The notes beneath the pieces were generated by a model. The model had not been told where the DNA came from. It made no database searches and saw only the letters and a program-made list of their open reading frames with translations. Positions 9,081-18,535 of a stretch of 40,837 nt of DNA are shown here, in pieces. The position numbers were made by a program, and so were the translations under genes. Each line of letters begins with the position of its first letter. Position 1 is the stretch's first letter. The stretch comes from Candidatus Anammoxibacter sp. (GTDB lineage: Bacteria; Planctomycetota; Brocadiia; Brocadiales; Anammoxibacteraceae), in contig JAIQZO010000103.1 of assembly GCA_021777055.1 (NCBI GenBank), positions 1 through 40,837 on the forward strand, given 5' to 3'.

Positions 9081-9560
9081 TCAGTTTATCACTTTGTTAG
9101 GTTTGTTTGATATAAACCAATATGTAACTCCAAGTGCTAATATTACAGCCGCTGTGGCAAAAATATGTTCGGGGGTATGTTTGTTGAAGTCAAATACAAT
9201 GGCTTTTCGCGCAACTGCCATAAGTCCAGTTGCAATTACCAGCTTAATAGCTATTACATCCTTTCGTACATAGAGTGTAATATTTAAAAAGATTTCAATG
9301 GCAATTAATACGGCCAGGAAGGCCCCGAAGGTTTCGAGTATATCTGAAATACTTAAAAACATAAATGGAGGAGCCATTAACCTTTTGTAAAGTACCATAA
9401 CGACATCGCCAATCCCCCAGATAATAACAAAAACCATAAGGACCGCAAGTACCTTTACTGCAACATGTATGATTCTATGAAGAAGCCGGATCAATGGATC
9501 TTCGTGTTTACTTGGAAGTTCTTCTAGAAAAATTTCCTTAGATATATCTTTTATTTCCAT
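9081..9560 (-). CDS. PsiE-like small membrane protein
   Basis: A 159-aa protein with four hydrophobic helices and a short cytoplasmic N-terminus, matching the PsiE family (phosphate-starvation-inducible E). The typical features are 'HVAVKVLAVLMVFVIIWG', 'ETFGAFLAVLIAIEIF' and a cationic 'VRKDVIAIKLVIATGLMAVARK' region. The role of the family is unknown beyond induction by phosphate starvation in E. coli. I place the start at the internal ATG at 9560 because AAAGGAAC lies six bases upstream. The longer open frame to 9698 adds 46 residues with no ribosome binding site and runs into repeat element A. Confidence 0.75.
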   Translation of the reverse strand: MEIKDISKEIFLEELPSKHEDPLIRLLHRIIHVAVKVLAVLMVFVIIWGIGDVVMVLYKRLMAPPFMFLSISDILETFGAFLAVLIAIEIFLNITLYVRKDVIAIKLVIATGLMAVARKAIVFDFNKHTPEHIFATAAVILALGVTYWFISNKPNKVIN

Positions 9561-9683
9561 ATAAGTTCCTTTAAAAAAATACAAAACTCTGAAAAAGTTA
9601 ATTATTTCAAAAGTAATATGCGGCCGAGCAGCAGACAATGGTTTATTATAATCTTTTTTTACAGTTTGTAAGAATATCATAAT

Positions 9684-9952
9684 GCGGCAAAGCCGCAACC
9701 AAAATACTAGATACCTGATACTGGATTCTAGATACTGGATACTGCAAATAGTTTCGCTTCTAGAGTTTTTTTGTCGAGAAACCAGATGGAAAAGAGGAAA
9801 ATTTAGTTTAAGGTTTAACGTTCTAAGTCGTTGGAATAAATTATCAAGTATCTAGCATCAAGCTACCAGTAACTATTTTGTTGCAAATAACTTAACAATC
9901 GACTGAAAAAAGTTCTTTCTAAAAAAAGAAGTTTTTATAGGGTAATACTATA
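9684..9952 (+). repeat. Repeat element A, copy 1 (269 bp)
   Basis: It begins with the hairpin GCGGCAAAGCCGC followed by AACCAAAATAC and ends with TATAGGGTAATACTATA, itself bounded by TATAG/CTATA. In between are degenerate units (CTAGATACCTGATACTGG, later repeated in inverted form as ATCAAGTATCTAGC). Nearly the whole length recurs in inverted orientation at 23126-23380, and both ends recur at 20551-20759. It fills most of the gap between the PsiE-like gene and the GlpX-like gene. Confidence 0.85.
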
Positions 9953-10002
9953 AAGCTCGAGTTAGCATGAAATACCGCTATTCAATAAGTTTTGCCCAGT
10001 GG

Positions 10003-12651
10003 CTAAACTTGCAATTCTCTTTTTATAGATTCTACCATATTGGATGCTTCCTGCCTTATTGGTGAGACCAGGTCCAGGATATTGCCGAACAGCTCAATAA
10101 ATTTATCCGCATCAACTATACACATATAGGCATCTATTGCTTTTTTATAATGGTTCACATGATTTTCAGGAAAAAGCAGGCCTAATTCATAATAAAGATC
10201 ACCAATCCTATACTGTGCATTTACAGGAGTAATACCTTCAAATCTCTGGATTATCGCATTAAGATGTTCTATCGCCTTATTATAATAGATCTTTATTGCC
10301 ATAACGTCGCCTATATCATAAAAAGCCAATCCTACATAATGATAGGATTCCGCCAGCGAATATTGATGTTCTTGCGCATCCTCCTTATAACCCTCGCGAA
10401 GTTCTTCCAATATGTTACTTGTACGTCGCTCCATAGCGTCAACAATTGTGATGCTAAGAGGAATGTTTGAATCTTCCAGTTCATTTTGGATTGAAAGCTT
10501 TGGTTGCGGAAAGAGCAATCTTGTAATACATTTTATATCTAATTCCTTAATAAAATATAGTTCGCTTACAGAATGAAATACCCCCTTTTCTCTTCTTGCA
10601 TTTATTATAATATCTATTTCCTTTGCACTAATCTCAAATTCGCTATTGAGGAATATAATTATCTCATCATCTTGTGCATAATTTAATTTGTTATACAGTT
10701 TTAGTAATTTTACCAATACCGCCATCTTAAAAGATGGTCTTTCTCTATGTAAGACGGTTTTTTTGAAAAAGAGAAACCACGGATTTGCGCAAGAGAAATC
10801 TGTTTGCCTCTTTGGATTGGCATAGAATACTTCCAATGCCGTCTTTAGCTTGCATAAATTCCAGTCGTCAAGCTCTTTAAAATCCAGTTCTTTATACAGA
10901 TAGTCAATTTTGCAGAAATATGCCTTCTGCATATCCATCATCTCTATTGAACTTAATTTGCGGTAAATCTTCAGCTCATGGTGGCAGTATCTTAAGGCCT
11001 TTCTATAATAATCCATAGCCTTATAATGTCGTCCATCACGATAATCCTTATCACCCAGATATTCATAATACCTTTTTATCATCCTCCTTGGCCTAAGTCC
11101 TTCTTTATCCATCCTGTCTAAACGACATGCGGCTTTAAAATGTTCTATTACCTCTTCCGGAGATAAATCTGATTTGTTCTTAAGGATATCAAGTCCTGTA
11201 ACATATTCAGAAATGGCATTAGATCGCAGTAAAAGGTCTTTCTCCAGGTCATTATTGCACACTTCGATCTTTTGTAAACACGGCTTTACTTCTTGAAACA
11301 GGCCGAATTCAATATATGTCTTAATTAATTGAATGAGTATGTTTGCGCGTTTTATTCCATCACTCTCATGATTATATTCTTCTTTAAATTTACCAATGGC
11401 GGTTTTATAAGTAACCGGAATGATTTCAAGCTTACTTTTTGTAATACGTACAACATGGACCGTTATATCGCCAGTTTTGAGTTCTATCTCAACGCCTGGT
11501 GTCTCTTCTCCATCAGCATATTTTATCCAGCGACTCTTTTTGATTACACATGCAGTAAAGACCATATCATCTCCTCTGGCAAGATCAGATGACGTCCATA
11601 CCTTATTCCACGGTATCTCACCCTCTTTCTCACTACCCGGTCTTACAATCTGGAAATTTTTTAAGATATCTATCTCCTCTTTTTTAAAAGATCCCCAATT
11701 TTTTATCTGTAACAGTAGCTTTTCATCCTGAGCTATCTCAGCTGGTATTAACTGCATGGCCATTTCCCCACCTAGATTTTCTATTATAAGTGCGCTTAAT
11801 ACTGCTTCCGGGACACCACCAACTCCCACAAAAAGGTCGATCTCGTTCCTTGCAACTAGCAAGGTAGGAGTTAAATCATCATCCTCTGCAAAGATTACCT
11901 CCGCGCCAAACGATTCAATTTCCTCAACGAGTGTCTTATGTCTAAATCTTTCCAGCACAACGACCTTCATTTTTCTTATAACGTCATGAATATCCTTGGA
12001 TGTCGTCTCATTTTGTAAATTATGGAGTAGATGTTCAGACATCATGCGCAGATTTTTTTTGATACTATTCGTTACTGTTATGCCAGCGCCTTTATACTTA
12101 TCTGCGACAATTATCTTAACACCATACATATCTGGAGAATTAAATAACCCGCCTCTCTCACTATACCCAACTGCAAAGACAGCGCCTCCATTAGATTCTT
12201 GGCTAACGAGACATCGATCGTTCTCAAAGGCGCTAAGGACAATATCAGCCTCTATTTTATTGCCCTTTGCGGAGCCAACATTTTCTCCTATGTATAGCAT
12301 TGGCCAATTCTTTCGCTCTCCCTCTGCGTTAACCACATACGCACTCCACCAGTTGAAGCTATTGTAAATATGCCTGAGCCACCAGATGGCCATACCCCTG
12401 GCCCGGAAAATATTAAAGGCATCTCCGTTTATACTGAAATACTTTAATGACCTTGCAGCAACCAGGCCAACCGGATGTAAAAGTTCCTTCCTTTTTGACA
12501 AAGGAAGATCATCCGCATGAACATAATATTTATCAGGGATATAAGCGTCAATGATATAAGGATCATCTATCCTTTTTGAGTTAAAGCTGGTATCCTTTAT
12601 AAACGAGAATCTATATCTTCTATTTTTACTCGTTTTTTTCCTAATAGTCAT
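10003..12651 (-). CDS. GlpX-like (class II FBPase fold) protein fused to HhH-like and TPR regions
   Basis: Residues about 60-400 align with GlpX, class II fructose-1,6-bisphosphatase: 'EGERKNWPMLYIGENVG' (110-126; E. coli EGEIDEAPMLYIGEKVG), 'SPDMYGVKIIV' (172-182) and 'GVGGVPEAVLSAL'. The active-site stretch DPIEGT is replaced by SAFEND (140-145), so the metal-binding aspartate is Ser140, and the early aspartate (Asp33 in GlpX) has no counterpart, while the glutamates at 110/112, 143 and in GGVPE remain. About 470 further residues follow: TPR-like helices (about 425-600 and 760-870) and, near 655-700, a helix-hairpin-helix-like segment ('IINARREKGVFHSVSELYFI'). GlpX is normally about 330 aa. 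I infer a pseudoenzyme or an altered phosphatase with a protein-interaction tail. AGGGG precedes the ATG. Confidence 0.75.
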   Translation of the reverse strand: MTIRKKTSKNRRYRFSFIKDTSFNSKRIDDPYIIDAYIPDKYYVHADDLPLSKRKELLHPVGLVAARSLKYFSINGDAFNIFRARGMAIWWLRHIYNSFNWWSAYVVNAEGERKNWPMLYIGENVGSAKGNKIEADIVLSAFENDRCLVSQESNGGAVFAVGYSERGGLFNSPDMYGVKIIVADKYKGAGITVTNSIKKNLRMMSEHLLHNLQNETTSKDIHDVIRKMKVVVLERFRHKTLVEEIESFGAEVIFAEDDDLTPTLLVARNEIDLFVGVGGVPEAVLSALIIENLGGEMAMQLIPAEIAQDEKLLLQIKNWGSFKKEEIDILKNFQIVRPGSEKEGEIPWNKVWTSSDLARGDDMVFTACVIKKSRWIKYADGEETPGVEIELKTGDITVHVVRITKSKLEIIPVTYKTAIGKFKEEYNHESDGIKRANILIQLIKTYIEFGLFQEVKPCLQKIEVCNNDLEKDLLLRSNAISEYVTGLDILKNKSDLSPEEVIEHFKAACRLDRMDKEGLRPRRMIKRYYEYLGDKDYRDGRHYKAMDYYRKALRYCHHELKIYRKLSSIEMMDMQKAYFCKIDYLYKELDFKELDDWNLCKLKTALEVFYANPKRQTDFSCANPWFLFFKKTVLHRERPSFKMAVLVKLLKLYNKLNYAQDDEIIIFLNSEFEISAKEIDIIINARREKGVFHSVSELYFIKELDIKCITRLLFPQPKLSIQNELEDSNIPLSITIVDAMERRTSNILEELREGYKEDAQEHQYSLAESYHYVGLAFYDIGDVMAIKIYYNKAIEHLNAIIQRFEGITPVNAQYRIGDLYYELGLLFPENHVNHYKKAIDAYMCIVDADKFIELFGNILDLVSPIRQEASNMVESIKRELQV

Positions 12652-13224
12652 ATGTACCCCTGTTGATTTAATCTATTTTTAAGGTCTTGTAAACCATATG
12701 CGTAACTATTCAGTATACAGTAGTCTGAATCCAGAATTCAGTATAGAAAATGAATACGCTTCCAACTATTTACTGACTTCTTCAAGGTGTAATTGTTGCT
12801 CTTTAAAGTTGCCATACACCAAATCATTGGTCAAAATAAGATAATAGGGAGATTCTTCTAATTAACCTTGAGCAATATTTTAGATAACGAACTTTGTCCG
12901 CATTACATTTTTTCTTAAAACCTTCAGCTATATTTGCAAAGGATATCTCATTTACGATCATTCAAAAACATCAAGATAAGAAGAGTGTATAGGCCTATCC
13001 TACGTGACTTTCTCTGTATGTTATCAAGTAACTTCTCCCTTGCCTTTGGTTAGTAGTTCTCGTATTATACTTATATGCAGTAATTTGGCCACAAAAGATT
13101 ACACCCTATTAGTACACAAACATGCCGGTTGTATACAAAAGATACTATAATAAATCCATTCACCTAAATATTACCTGGCAGGATGGGAGATAATTTATTA
13201 CAAAGGACTATTTTGATTTAAAAA
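12652..13224. other. Divergent intergenic region, 573 bp
   Basis: This region lies between the leftward GlpX-like gene and the rightward universal stress protein, so promoters for both should lie here. I see no convincing gene or RNA. At 12709-12745 there is a degenerate palindromic patch built on CTGAATCCAGAATTCAG, related to the middle of repeat copy 3 (20551-20759). No clear operator or terminator was found. Confidence 0.4.
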
Positions 13225-14070
13225 ATGAAAATTATTTTAGCTGTAGACGGATCAAAATATTCGAAATGGGCGGTAGATCTACTTATGAAACTACCATTAA
13301 TAAAGATGCCGCAAATTATTGTTTTGAATATAGTGAATACAAAGAGGCATATACCTGCAATTTTAGACTCTATGCTAAGCAAACAATACAAAACCGCTAC
13401 ACAGGATCAAATCGAAAGAGACATTGCTTCCGGTGAGAAACTCACAACTAAAATTGTGGCCAAATTAAGAACTCGATGGAATAATGTAACGCCTATAATC
13501 GAAAAAGGCCATGTGGCAGACAAAATAATCAGAAAGGCAGATGAAGAGAAGGCCAACTTGATTATCTTGGGATCCCGTGGAATAAGCAATATAAAATCTT
13601 TCCTTTTAGGCGGTGTATCACAAAAGGTCGTCACCTATGCTTCATGCCCGGTTCTCGTTGTAAAGAAAAAGGCCAACAGTTTTAAGAACGTTCTTTTACC
13701 TGTAGACGGTTCTCCTTCTTCTGAATTTGCAATGTCATTTCTAAAGTCCCAATTTCTACATGATAAGGTTCGTGCTTTCCTGCTCAATGTGAGTGAATTT
13801 GATTTTAATTCTTCAGAAGACCTTGTAGAAATTATAAATAACAAAAAGTTTATGTCATTCTCTACCTTTGTAGCGGAAAATTTATTTGCCATCGGTGATC
13901 CTGCTGAAATAATTACCAACACTGCCAGTCAGAGAAAAGTTGATCTTATCGTTATAGGATCAAAGGGTATGTCAGGTATTAAACGATTTTTCCTTGGAAG
14001 TGTGGCAAGAAAAGTAATTACCTACGGCGACTGTTCCGTTCTTGTTATAAAGGAACCTGAAAACACTTAA
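13225..14070 (+). CDS. Tandem-domain universal stress protein (UspA family)
   Basis: Cytoplasmic protein of two Usp domains (about residues 1-148 and 150-281). Each ends with the nucleotide-binding loop: domain 1 'GSRGISNIKSFLLGGVSQKV', domain 2 'GSKGMSGIKRFFLGSVARKV'. The ATP-binding pattern G-2x-G-9x-G-(S/T) is complete in domain 2, but in domain 1 the Ser/Thr is Gly, so ATP binding may rest on domain 2. Family members support survival under stress or energy limitation. It is 69 bases upstream of the DASS permease on the same strand, probably co-transcribed, a common pairing of Usp with membrane transporters. The Shine-Dalgarno is poorly placed (AAAGGA about 16 bases upstream). Confidence 0.92.
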   Translation: MKIILAVDGSKYSKWAVDLLMKLPLIKMPQIIVLNIVNTKRHIPAILDSMLSKQYKTATQDQIERDIASGEKLTTKIVAKLRTRWNNVTPIIEKGHVADKIIRKADEEKANLIILGSRGISNIKSFLLGGVSQKVVTYASCPVLVVKKKANSFKNVLLPVDGSPSSEFAMSFLKSQFLHDKVRAFLLNVSEFDFNSSEDLVEIINNKKFMSFSTFVAENLFAIGDPAEIITNTASQRKVDLIVIGSKGMSGIKRFFLGSVARKVITYGDCSVLVIKEPENT

Positions 14071-14139
14071 AACCGTCAGGTATAGTAGTTATAGGGCTAT
14101 TTAACGTTACAATCTTTCAAAGTGTAAAGATAAAATAAG

Positions 14140-15915
14140 ATGCTTGATACAAATTCTATAATGGTACTTGTGGTTGTTACAGCGGCAATGGGGCTCTTTA
14201 TAACCGAAAAGTTACGAGTTGATTTGATCGCTTTATGTGTCCTCATTACATTGGTTGTATTCGGTCTGATCGATTCCAGCCAGACTTTATACGGCTTTGC
14301 TAACCCGGCAACAGCAACTGTCGCGGCCATGTTTATTTTGAGCAACGGTCTGGTGCGTACAGGTCTCATAGATTGGCTTTCCCGGTATATAGACAAATTG
14401 GCGGGAAAGACAGAGTCGCGTCTAATAATTGTCCTATGCACTACCATTGCATTTATATCCGCGTTTGTTATAAACACTGCTTCGGTAACTGTCTTTATCC
14501 CTGTTGCAATAACTCTTGCAAAGGCACGCAAGATCCCTGTGTCACGGGTCTTAATACCGTTGTCATATGCAAGTCAATTTGGAGGCGTTTGCACATTAAT
14601 AGGTACCTCTACTAATATTCTGATTAATGCAATTGCGGTAAACAATGGTTTGGAAAGGTTTACTCTATTTGAGTTTGCACCTTTGGGATTAGTTATGGGC
14701 ATTGCGGGTATTCTCTATCTTATCATGATTCGCTGGCTTTTACCAAAGCGCAAAGGAGAAGAACAGCAAGTTGACAAATATCATCTTGCTGATTACCTTG
14801 CAGAGTTACAGGTTTCTAAAAAATCATCATTAATTGGAGGTCCATGGGAAAAGAGCAAAGCAAATATCGACGAAAAAGTAAACCTTATTAAGTTTATTCG
14901 TAATGAGAATGAAACCGCAAGGCCAAGAAAGACAATAATAAGAGAAGGAGATGTTCTATTACTTCACGGCAATATGGATAAACTAATTTCAATGCAGGAG
15001 AAATACGGGCTGGAGTTACACGCAAGAAACAAGATTGATGACAGGCAGATCAGCTCTCAGGACGTAAAGCTGGTAGAAGTACTTATCCCCCCCAGATCAA
15101 GGCTTGTAGGCATGACTTTACAAACGTTTGAATTCTTCCGCCGTTATGGCAGTGTTGTCCTTGCATTACAGCGTCGGGACAGAATCATACGGGAGCGTGT
15201 AGCTGAAACAACTCTTCAAGACGGAGACACCCTGCTACTTGAGGTGGACGAAGAAGACCTCACCCCTCTCCTTAAATCACCTAATCTTATAGTAACAAAC
15301 GAGTTAACTAATCTTTATATACGTAAAGACCGTGCATTTACAGCTCTGTTCATGCTGATTGCAGTGATAACATTGTCAGTTCTAAATATTGTTCCTATCT
15401 TAGTCGCTGCATTAATAGGTGCCGCCGGTATGGTTATGGGCAAGTGTATTACCATTGACGAAGCCTATAACTCAATTGACTGGAAGATAGTATTTTTACT
15501 TGGAGGCATCCTCCCTCTTGGACTTGCTCTGGAACAAAGCGGTGCGGCTGTGTGGTTGGCAAGCTCTGTGATGGCACCATTTGAAACCTTCGGGCCTATA
15601 GTGGTTCTGGCCGCCATTTACCTGATAACTGCAATTGCCACTGAGTTTATTTCAAACAATGCCGCAGCCGTAATCATCGCACCCATAAGTTTATCTATTG
15701 CATCGAGCTTGGGTGTAGACCCAAAACCGTTTCTTGTTGCGATAACATTTGCCGCCTCTACAAGCTTTGCAACACCAATAGGTTACCAGACAAATACAAT
15801 GATCTACGCTCCCGGCGGCTACAGGTTCCTAGACTTTACACGTGTTGGCGCGCCACTTAATCTGATATTTTGGGGATTAGCAGTGCTTCTTATACCTATG
15901 ATATGGCCATTCTAG
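14140..15915 (+). CDS. DASS (SLC13) family permease with two RCK_C/TrkA-C domains
   Basis: Twelve-helix-type anion symporter with a central cytoplasmic insert. The N-terminal half has 'INTASVTVFIPVAI' and 'TLIGTSTNILINAI', the SNT-type substrate/sodium motif. The insert at about residues 215-400 holds two TrkA-C-like domains ('IREGDVLLLHG', 'LQDGDTLLLEVD'). The C-terminal half has 'EFISNNAAAVIIAPI' and the family signature 'ATPIGYQTNTMIYAPGGYRFLDF'. Members move sulfate, dicarboxylates or other anions with sodium; the substrate cannot be told here. It follows the Usp gene closely. A diverged paralogue faces it at 16300-18090. Confidence 0.9.
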   Translation: MLDTNSIMVLVVVTAAMGLFITEKLRVDLIALCVLITLVVFGLIDSSQTLYGFANPATATVAAMFILSNGLVRTGLIDWLSRYIDKLAGKTESRLIIVLCTTIAFISAFVINTASVTVFIPVAITLAKARKIPVSRVLIPLSYASQFGGVCTLIGTSTNILINAIAVNNGLERFTLFEFAPLGLVMGIAGILYLIMIRWLLPKRKGEEQQVDKYHLADYLAELQVSKKSSLIGGPWEKSKANIDEKVNLIKFIRNENETARPRKTIIREGDVLLLHGNMDKLISMQEKYGLELHARNKIDDRQISSQDVKLVEVLIPPRSRLVGMTLQTFEFFRRYGSVVLALQRRDRIIRERVAETTLQDGDTLLLEVDEEDLTPLLKSPNLIVTNELTNLYIRKDRAFTALFMLIAVITLSVLNIVPILVAALIGAAGMVMGKCITIDEAYNSIDWKIVFLLGGILPLGLALEQSGAAVWLASSVMAPFETFGPIVVLAAIYLITAIATEFISNNAAAVIIAPISLSIASSLGVDPKPFLVAITFAASTSFATPIGYQTNTMIYAPGGYRFLDFTRVGAPLNLIFWGLAVLLIPMIWPF

Positions 15916-16081
15916 TGCTTACTTGCGATAATAAATGATCTTAAGCAAAACAAGGGAATCGTTTAAAACACTGGCATTCTGGCACAAAAATATTATCGGT
16001 AACTTACGCAATCAAGCACTAGTACAACGTCTATGTTGTATTGGCGAAAGCCATGTGATCTAAACTCTTTTTGTTGCCAGA

Positions 16082-16220
16082 GTAACTACTCAGGTGGATA
16101 GGCTGAAGGTAAAGCTTAAAGGCAAAAAGCTGTGGCTTTTGCTTTTTGCCATTAGCCTGGCAACCTAAAATGCTTTATGCTTTTACCTTCGGTCTTCAGC
16201 CTATCCACCTGAGTAGCTAC
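16082..16220. repeat. Repeat B: long imperfect hairpin between convergent permease genes
   Basis: The left arm 16082-16115 (ACTACTCAGGTGGATAGGCTG...) pairs with the right arm 16179-16220 (...CAGCCTATCCACCTGAGTAG), with a seven-base insertion in the right arm. A second perfect 10-bp stem, GGCAAAAAGC/GCTTTTTGCC (16121-16130 and 16141-16150), sits inside. Related single-arm copies lie at 2141-2173 and 39643-39728. Being between convergent genes, it could also stop transcription from both sides. The rest of the 15916-16299 gap shows nothing. Confidence 0.8.
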
Positions 16221-16299
16221 AACGGATAAGACTTAAGAAATCATCCCCGTCATTAGAATGATGACGCTGTACTAGGAGTATTTCTCATAATACGGGGTC

Positions 16300-18090
16300 T
16301 CACAAATAACAAAAATAAATCACACAAACCGTAATACAGAGGAAAATCATTGTCATAATACCTCCTGCCTTGAGATAATCCAGATTACGGTACTTACCAG
16401 GCACAACAAGTAAGGCATTTACCTGGTGAGTCGGCAAGAGAAAGGAATTTGAAGCACATACCCCTACTAAAAGTGCTAGATAACGGGGATCGACTGCAAT
16501 AATTTTCCCCATGTCGATTACTAATGGTACAAGGAGTATCGTAGCAGCGACATTGGACAAAAATAGAGTGAATACAGTTGTAAGGGACGCGATTGCCAGT
16601 AATATAAAGATAATGTGCTTTCCTTCCAGAAAATGCATGAAATTGTATGCGATAAATTCTGCAGTACCCGTCTGCTTCATAGCAAGACCAAGGGGGATTA
16701 AACCTGCAAGAAGAAAGATCACCTGCCAATCTATTGCCCTATATGCATCATCAATCCGTATAACTCTAAAAAGAATCATTCCCAATGCACCAGTAAACAA
16801 AGCTATGGGAAGGTAAACTCCTGAGATGGCCATTACAATGGAAGAAAGAAAACAGATACTTGCAGTAATTTCTTTCGATGAGCTGATTTCAGCAGACCCT
16901 ATCGGCGTGACTACAATAAAATTTTTGTCGATACTCAAACTCTTAATGTATTTCCAGTGTCCGTATACGATAATTGTATCACCGGGTTTAAGAGCTTTAT
17001 CGGAAAATCTGCTCCTGGCTTCTATCCCACTGCTTAACAAAACCAGGGGTTCTACCCCAAAAGACTTACGCAGTGAAACTTCACGCAACGTTTTTCCAAT
17101 AATTGAAGAGTGTGGCCTTACAATAACTTCAGCAAAACCAGCAATGGCATCCTTCTGAAGAACATCAAACGTTGTTACATATTTGTTTATCTGTAAGTGA
17201 TAATCAGATGCAAGGCGTTCAACATTTTCCTTACTTCCAAAAATGCCAAGTTTCTGACCAGCGCTGAAACTCGCCTGTCTCCATGGAGCATAGAGAATTT
17301 CATTTTTTTCTCCCACGGCAATAAGGTAGAGGTTATATTGCTCTTTTAATTTTACCGTTTCTCTGGCTTTTCCTATTAAAGGGCTGTCCTTCAATACAGT
17401 CAGTTCAAATAATGTTTTCGGTAAATCCCAGGCAGAAATTAATTCCTGCTGATGTTTGGTTACAGGATCTTCTAATGGCCTAGATGGTAAGACATATTTC
17501 CCAAACAGGAGAAAAAAGCCTGTGCCGGCGAAGAGTAACACCAATCCTATTGGTGTTACGCTGAATAAGGTAAATTTCTGCAAGCCACCATGTTCCATCA
17601 GATCATTGAGGAGTATGAGAGGGCTTGAACCAATCATGCTTATGGTGCCGCCCAGAATGACTGCAAACCCCATAGGCATAAAGAAACTGGATGGAGATAT
17701 CCCTTTACGTTTAGTAATCTTTATAAGAGCAGGAAGAAACAAAGCAATAACACCGATATTCTGCATGAAAGCTGAAATAGCGCCGATCATTAATGAAATT
17801 ATGCCGAAAAACCGACGGTCACTTTTTCCAGCTATATGTAAAATAAATTTCATTAACCTGTTCATGACGCCGGATTGATCAACACCGTATCCCAGAATCA
17901 TTACCGCAATAATTGAAATAACGGCATTACTCGCAAACCCTGAAAATACTTGCTCATTATCTATCAAACCTAACATGGGTAATAATATTAAAACGAGTAA
18001 AGCAACTACATCAACTCTTATAATTTCTGTGACAAACAGAATTATCATTGTCAACAGTATGGCGAGAACAAGAATTATATCCAGAGACAT
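16300..18090 (-). CDS. DASS (SLC13) family permease with RCK_C domains, diverged motif
   Basis: Same architecture as the permease at 14140-15915: hydrophobic halves around a central TrkA-C pair (about residues 215-395, 'SFSAGQKLGIFG', 'LKPGDTIIVYG'). The conserved positions differ. The first SNT-type motif reads 'GTISMIGSSPLILLN', the second half has 'LFLSNVAATILLVPL', and the final signature is 'LLPTHQVNALLVVPGKYRNLDY' instead of ATPIGYQTN. This suggests a different substrate or coupling ion; which one is not visible. AAAGGAG lies about eight bases before the ATG. It runs toward the other permease, so the two are convergent, not an operon. Confidence 0.88.
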   Translation of the reverse strand: MSLDIILVLAILLTMIILFVTEIIRVDVVALLVLILLPMLGLIDNEQVFSGFASNAVISIIAVMILGYGVDQSGVMNRLMKFILHIAGKSDRRFFGIISLMIGAISAFMQNIGVIALFLPALIKITKRKGISPSSFFMPMGFAVILGGTISMIGSSPLILLNDLMEHGGLQKFTLFSVTPIGLVLLFAGTGFFLLFGKYVLPSRPLEDPVTKHQQELISAWDLPKTLFELTVLKDSPLIGKARETVKLKEQYNLYLIAVGEKNEILYAPWRQASFSAGQKLGIFGSKENVERLASDYHLQINKYVTTFDVLQKDAIAGFAEVIVRPHSSIIGKTLREVSLRKSFGVEPLVLLSSGIEARSRFSDKALKPGDTIIVYGHWKYIKSLSIDKNFIVVTPIGSAEISSSKEITASICFLSSIVMAISGVYLPIALFTGALGMILFRVIRIDDAYRAIDWQVIFLLAGLIPLGLAMKQTGTAEFIAYNFMHFLEGKHIIFILLAIASLTTVFTLFLSNVAATILLVPLVIDMGKIIAVDPRYLALLVGVCASNSFLLPTHQVNALLVVPGKYRNLDYLKAGGIMTMIFLCITVCVIYFCYL

Positions 18091-18271
18091 GTGGATACTC
18101 CTTTAAGGAATGGTAAAAGAAAAAGATTTTTAGTTCTTTCCAGATTCTTCACCCAATTAGTTGAAGAGAATAAATGTTTAAGAATGAATTAACCAGTTGA
18201 AAAGAATGGACATCCGGTGTTCTTATAGATAAACATATACCCAATATAATATTATTTATAGGAGACCAGTA

Positions 18272-18535
18272 ATGTCCACGTTAAATATTTTACCATATTT
18301 CCCTTTTAACCGGATACGAATAACCAAACAAGATGTTATTTCTGATTCATGGATATCCATAATCACTGAAATGCCTGATAAACAATATTTTCCAGTATGC
18401 TGCAAGTGCGGCAATAAATCGCAACATATTCATCGTCATGAAAATCGTCTTATCCGGGGCCTGCATCTCGGTTCATTTCGTGTATAGATAAATTGATCGT
18501 TTCGAAAGATTGCCTGTAAGCCATGTAATCGATTT
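18272..18535 (+). mobile_element. ISL3-family transposase N-terminal remnant
   Basis: A 71-codon ORF shows the ISL3 N-terminal zinc-finger layout: 'PVCCKCGNKSQHIHRHENR' then 'LIRGLHLGSFRV'. The next codons in the same frame are TAG, two sense codons (Ile-Asn), TGA, then 'SFRKIACKPCNRF', which is the expected second half of the ISL3 zinc ribbon. Both stops are one base away from TGG (Trp). The catalytic DDE part is absent, so the element is dead. The preceding 180 bases contain no recognisable terminal repeat. Confidence 0.65.

Noticed and set aside
9561..9698. A 46-residue N-terminal extension of the PsiE-like protein
   Set aside because: It has no ribosome site, runs into repeat element A, and lacks similarity to the family; the internal ATG has a good Shine-Dalgarno.
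9684..9952. CRISPR-like repeats (TAGATAC and CTGGATAC units)
   Set aside because: The units are short, degenerate, without regular spacers, and occur in inverted arms; no cas gene is present.
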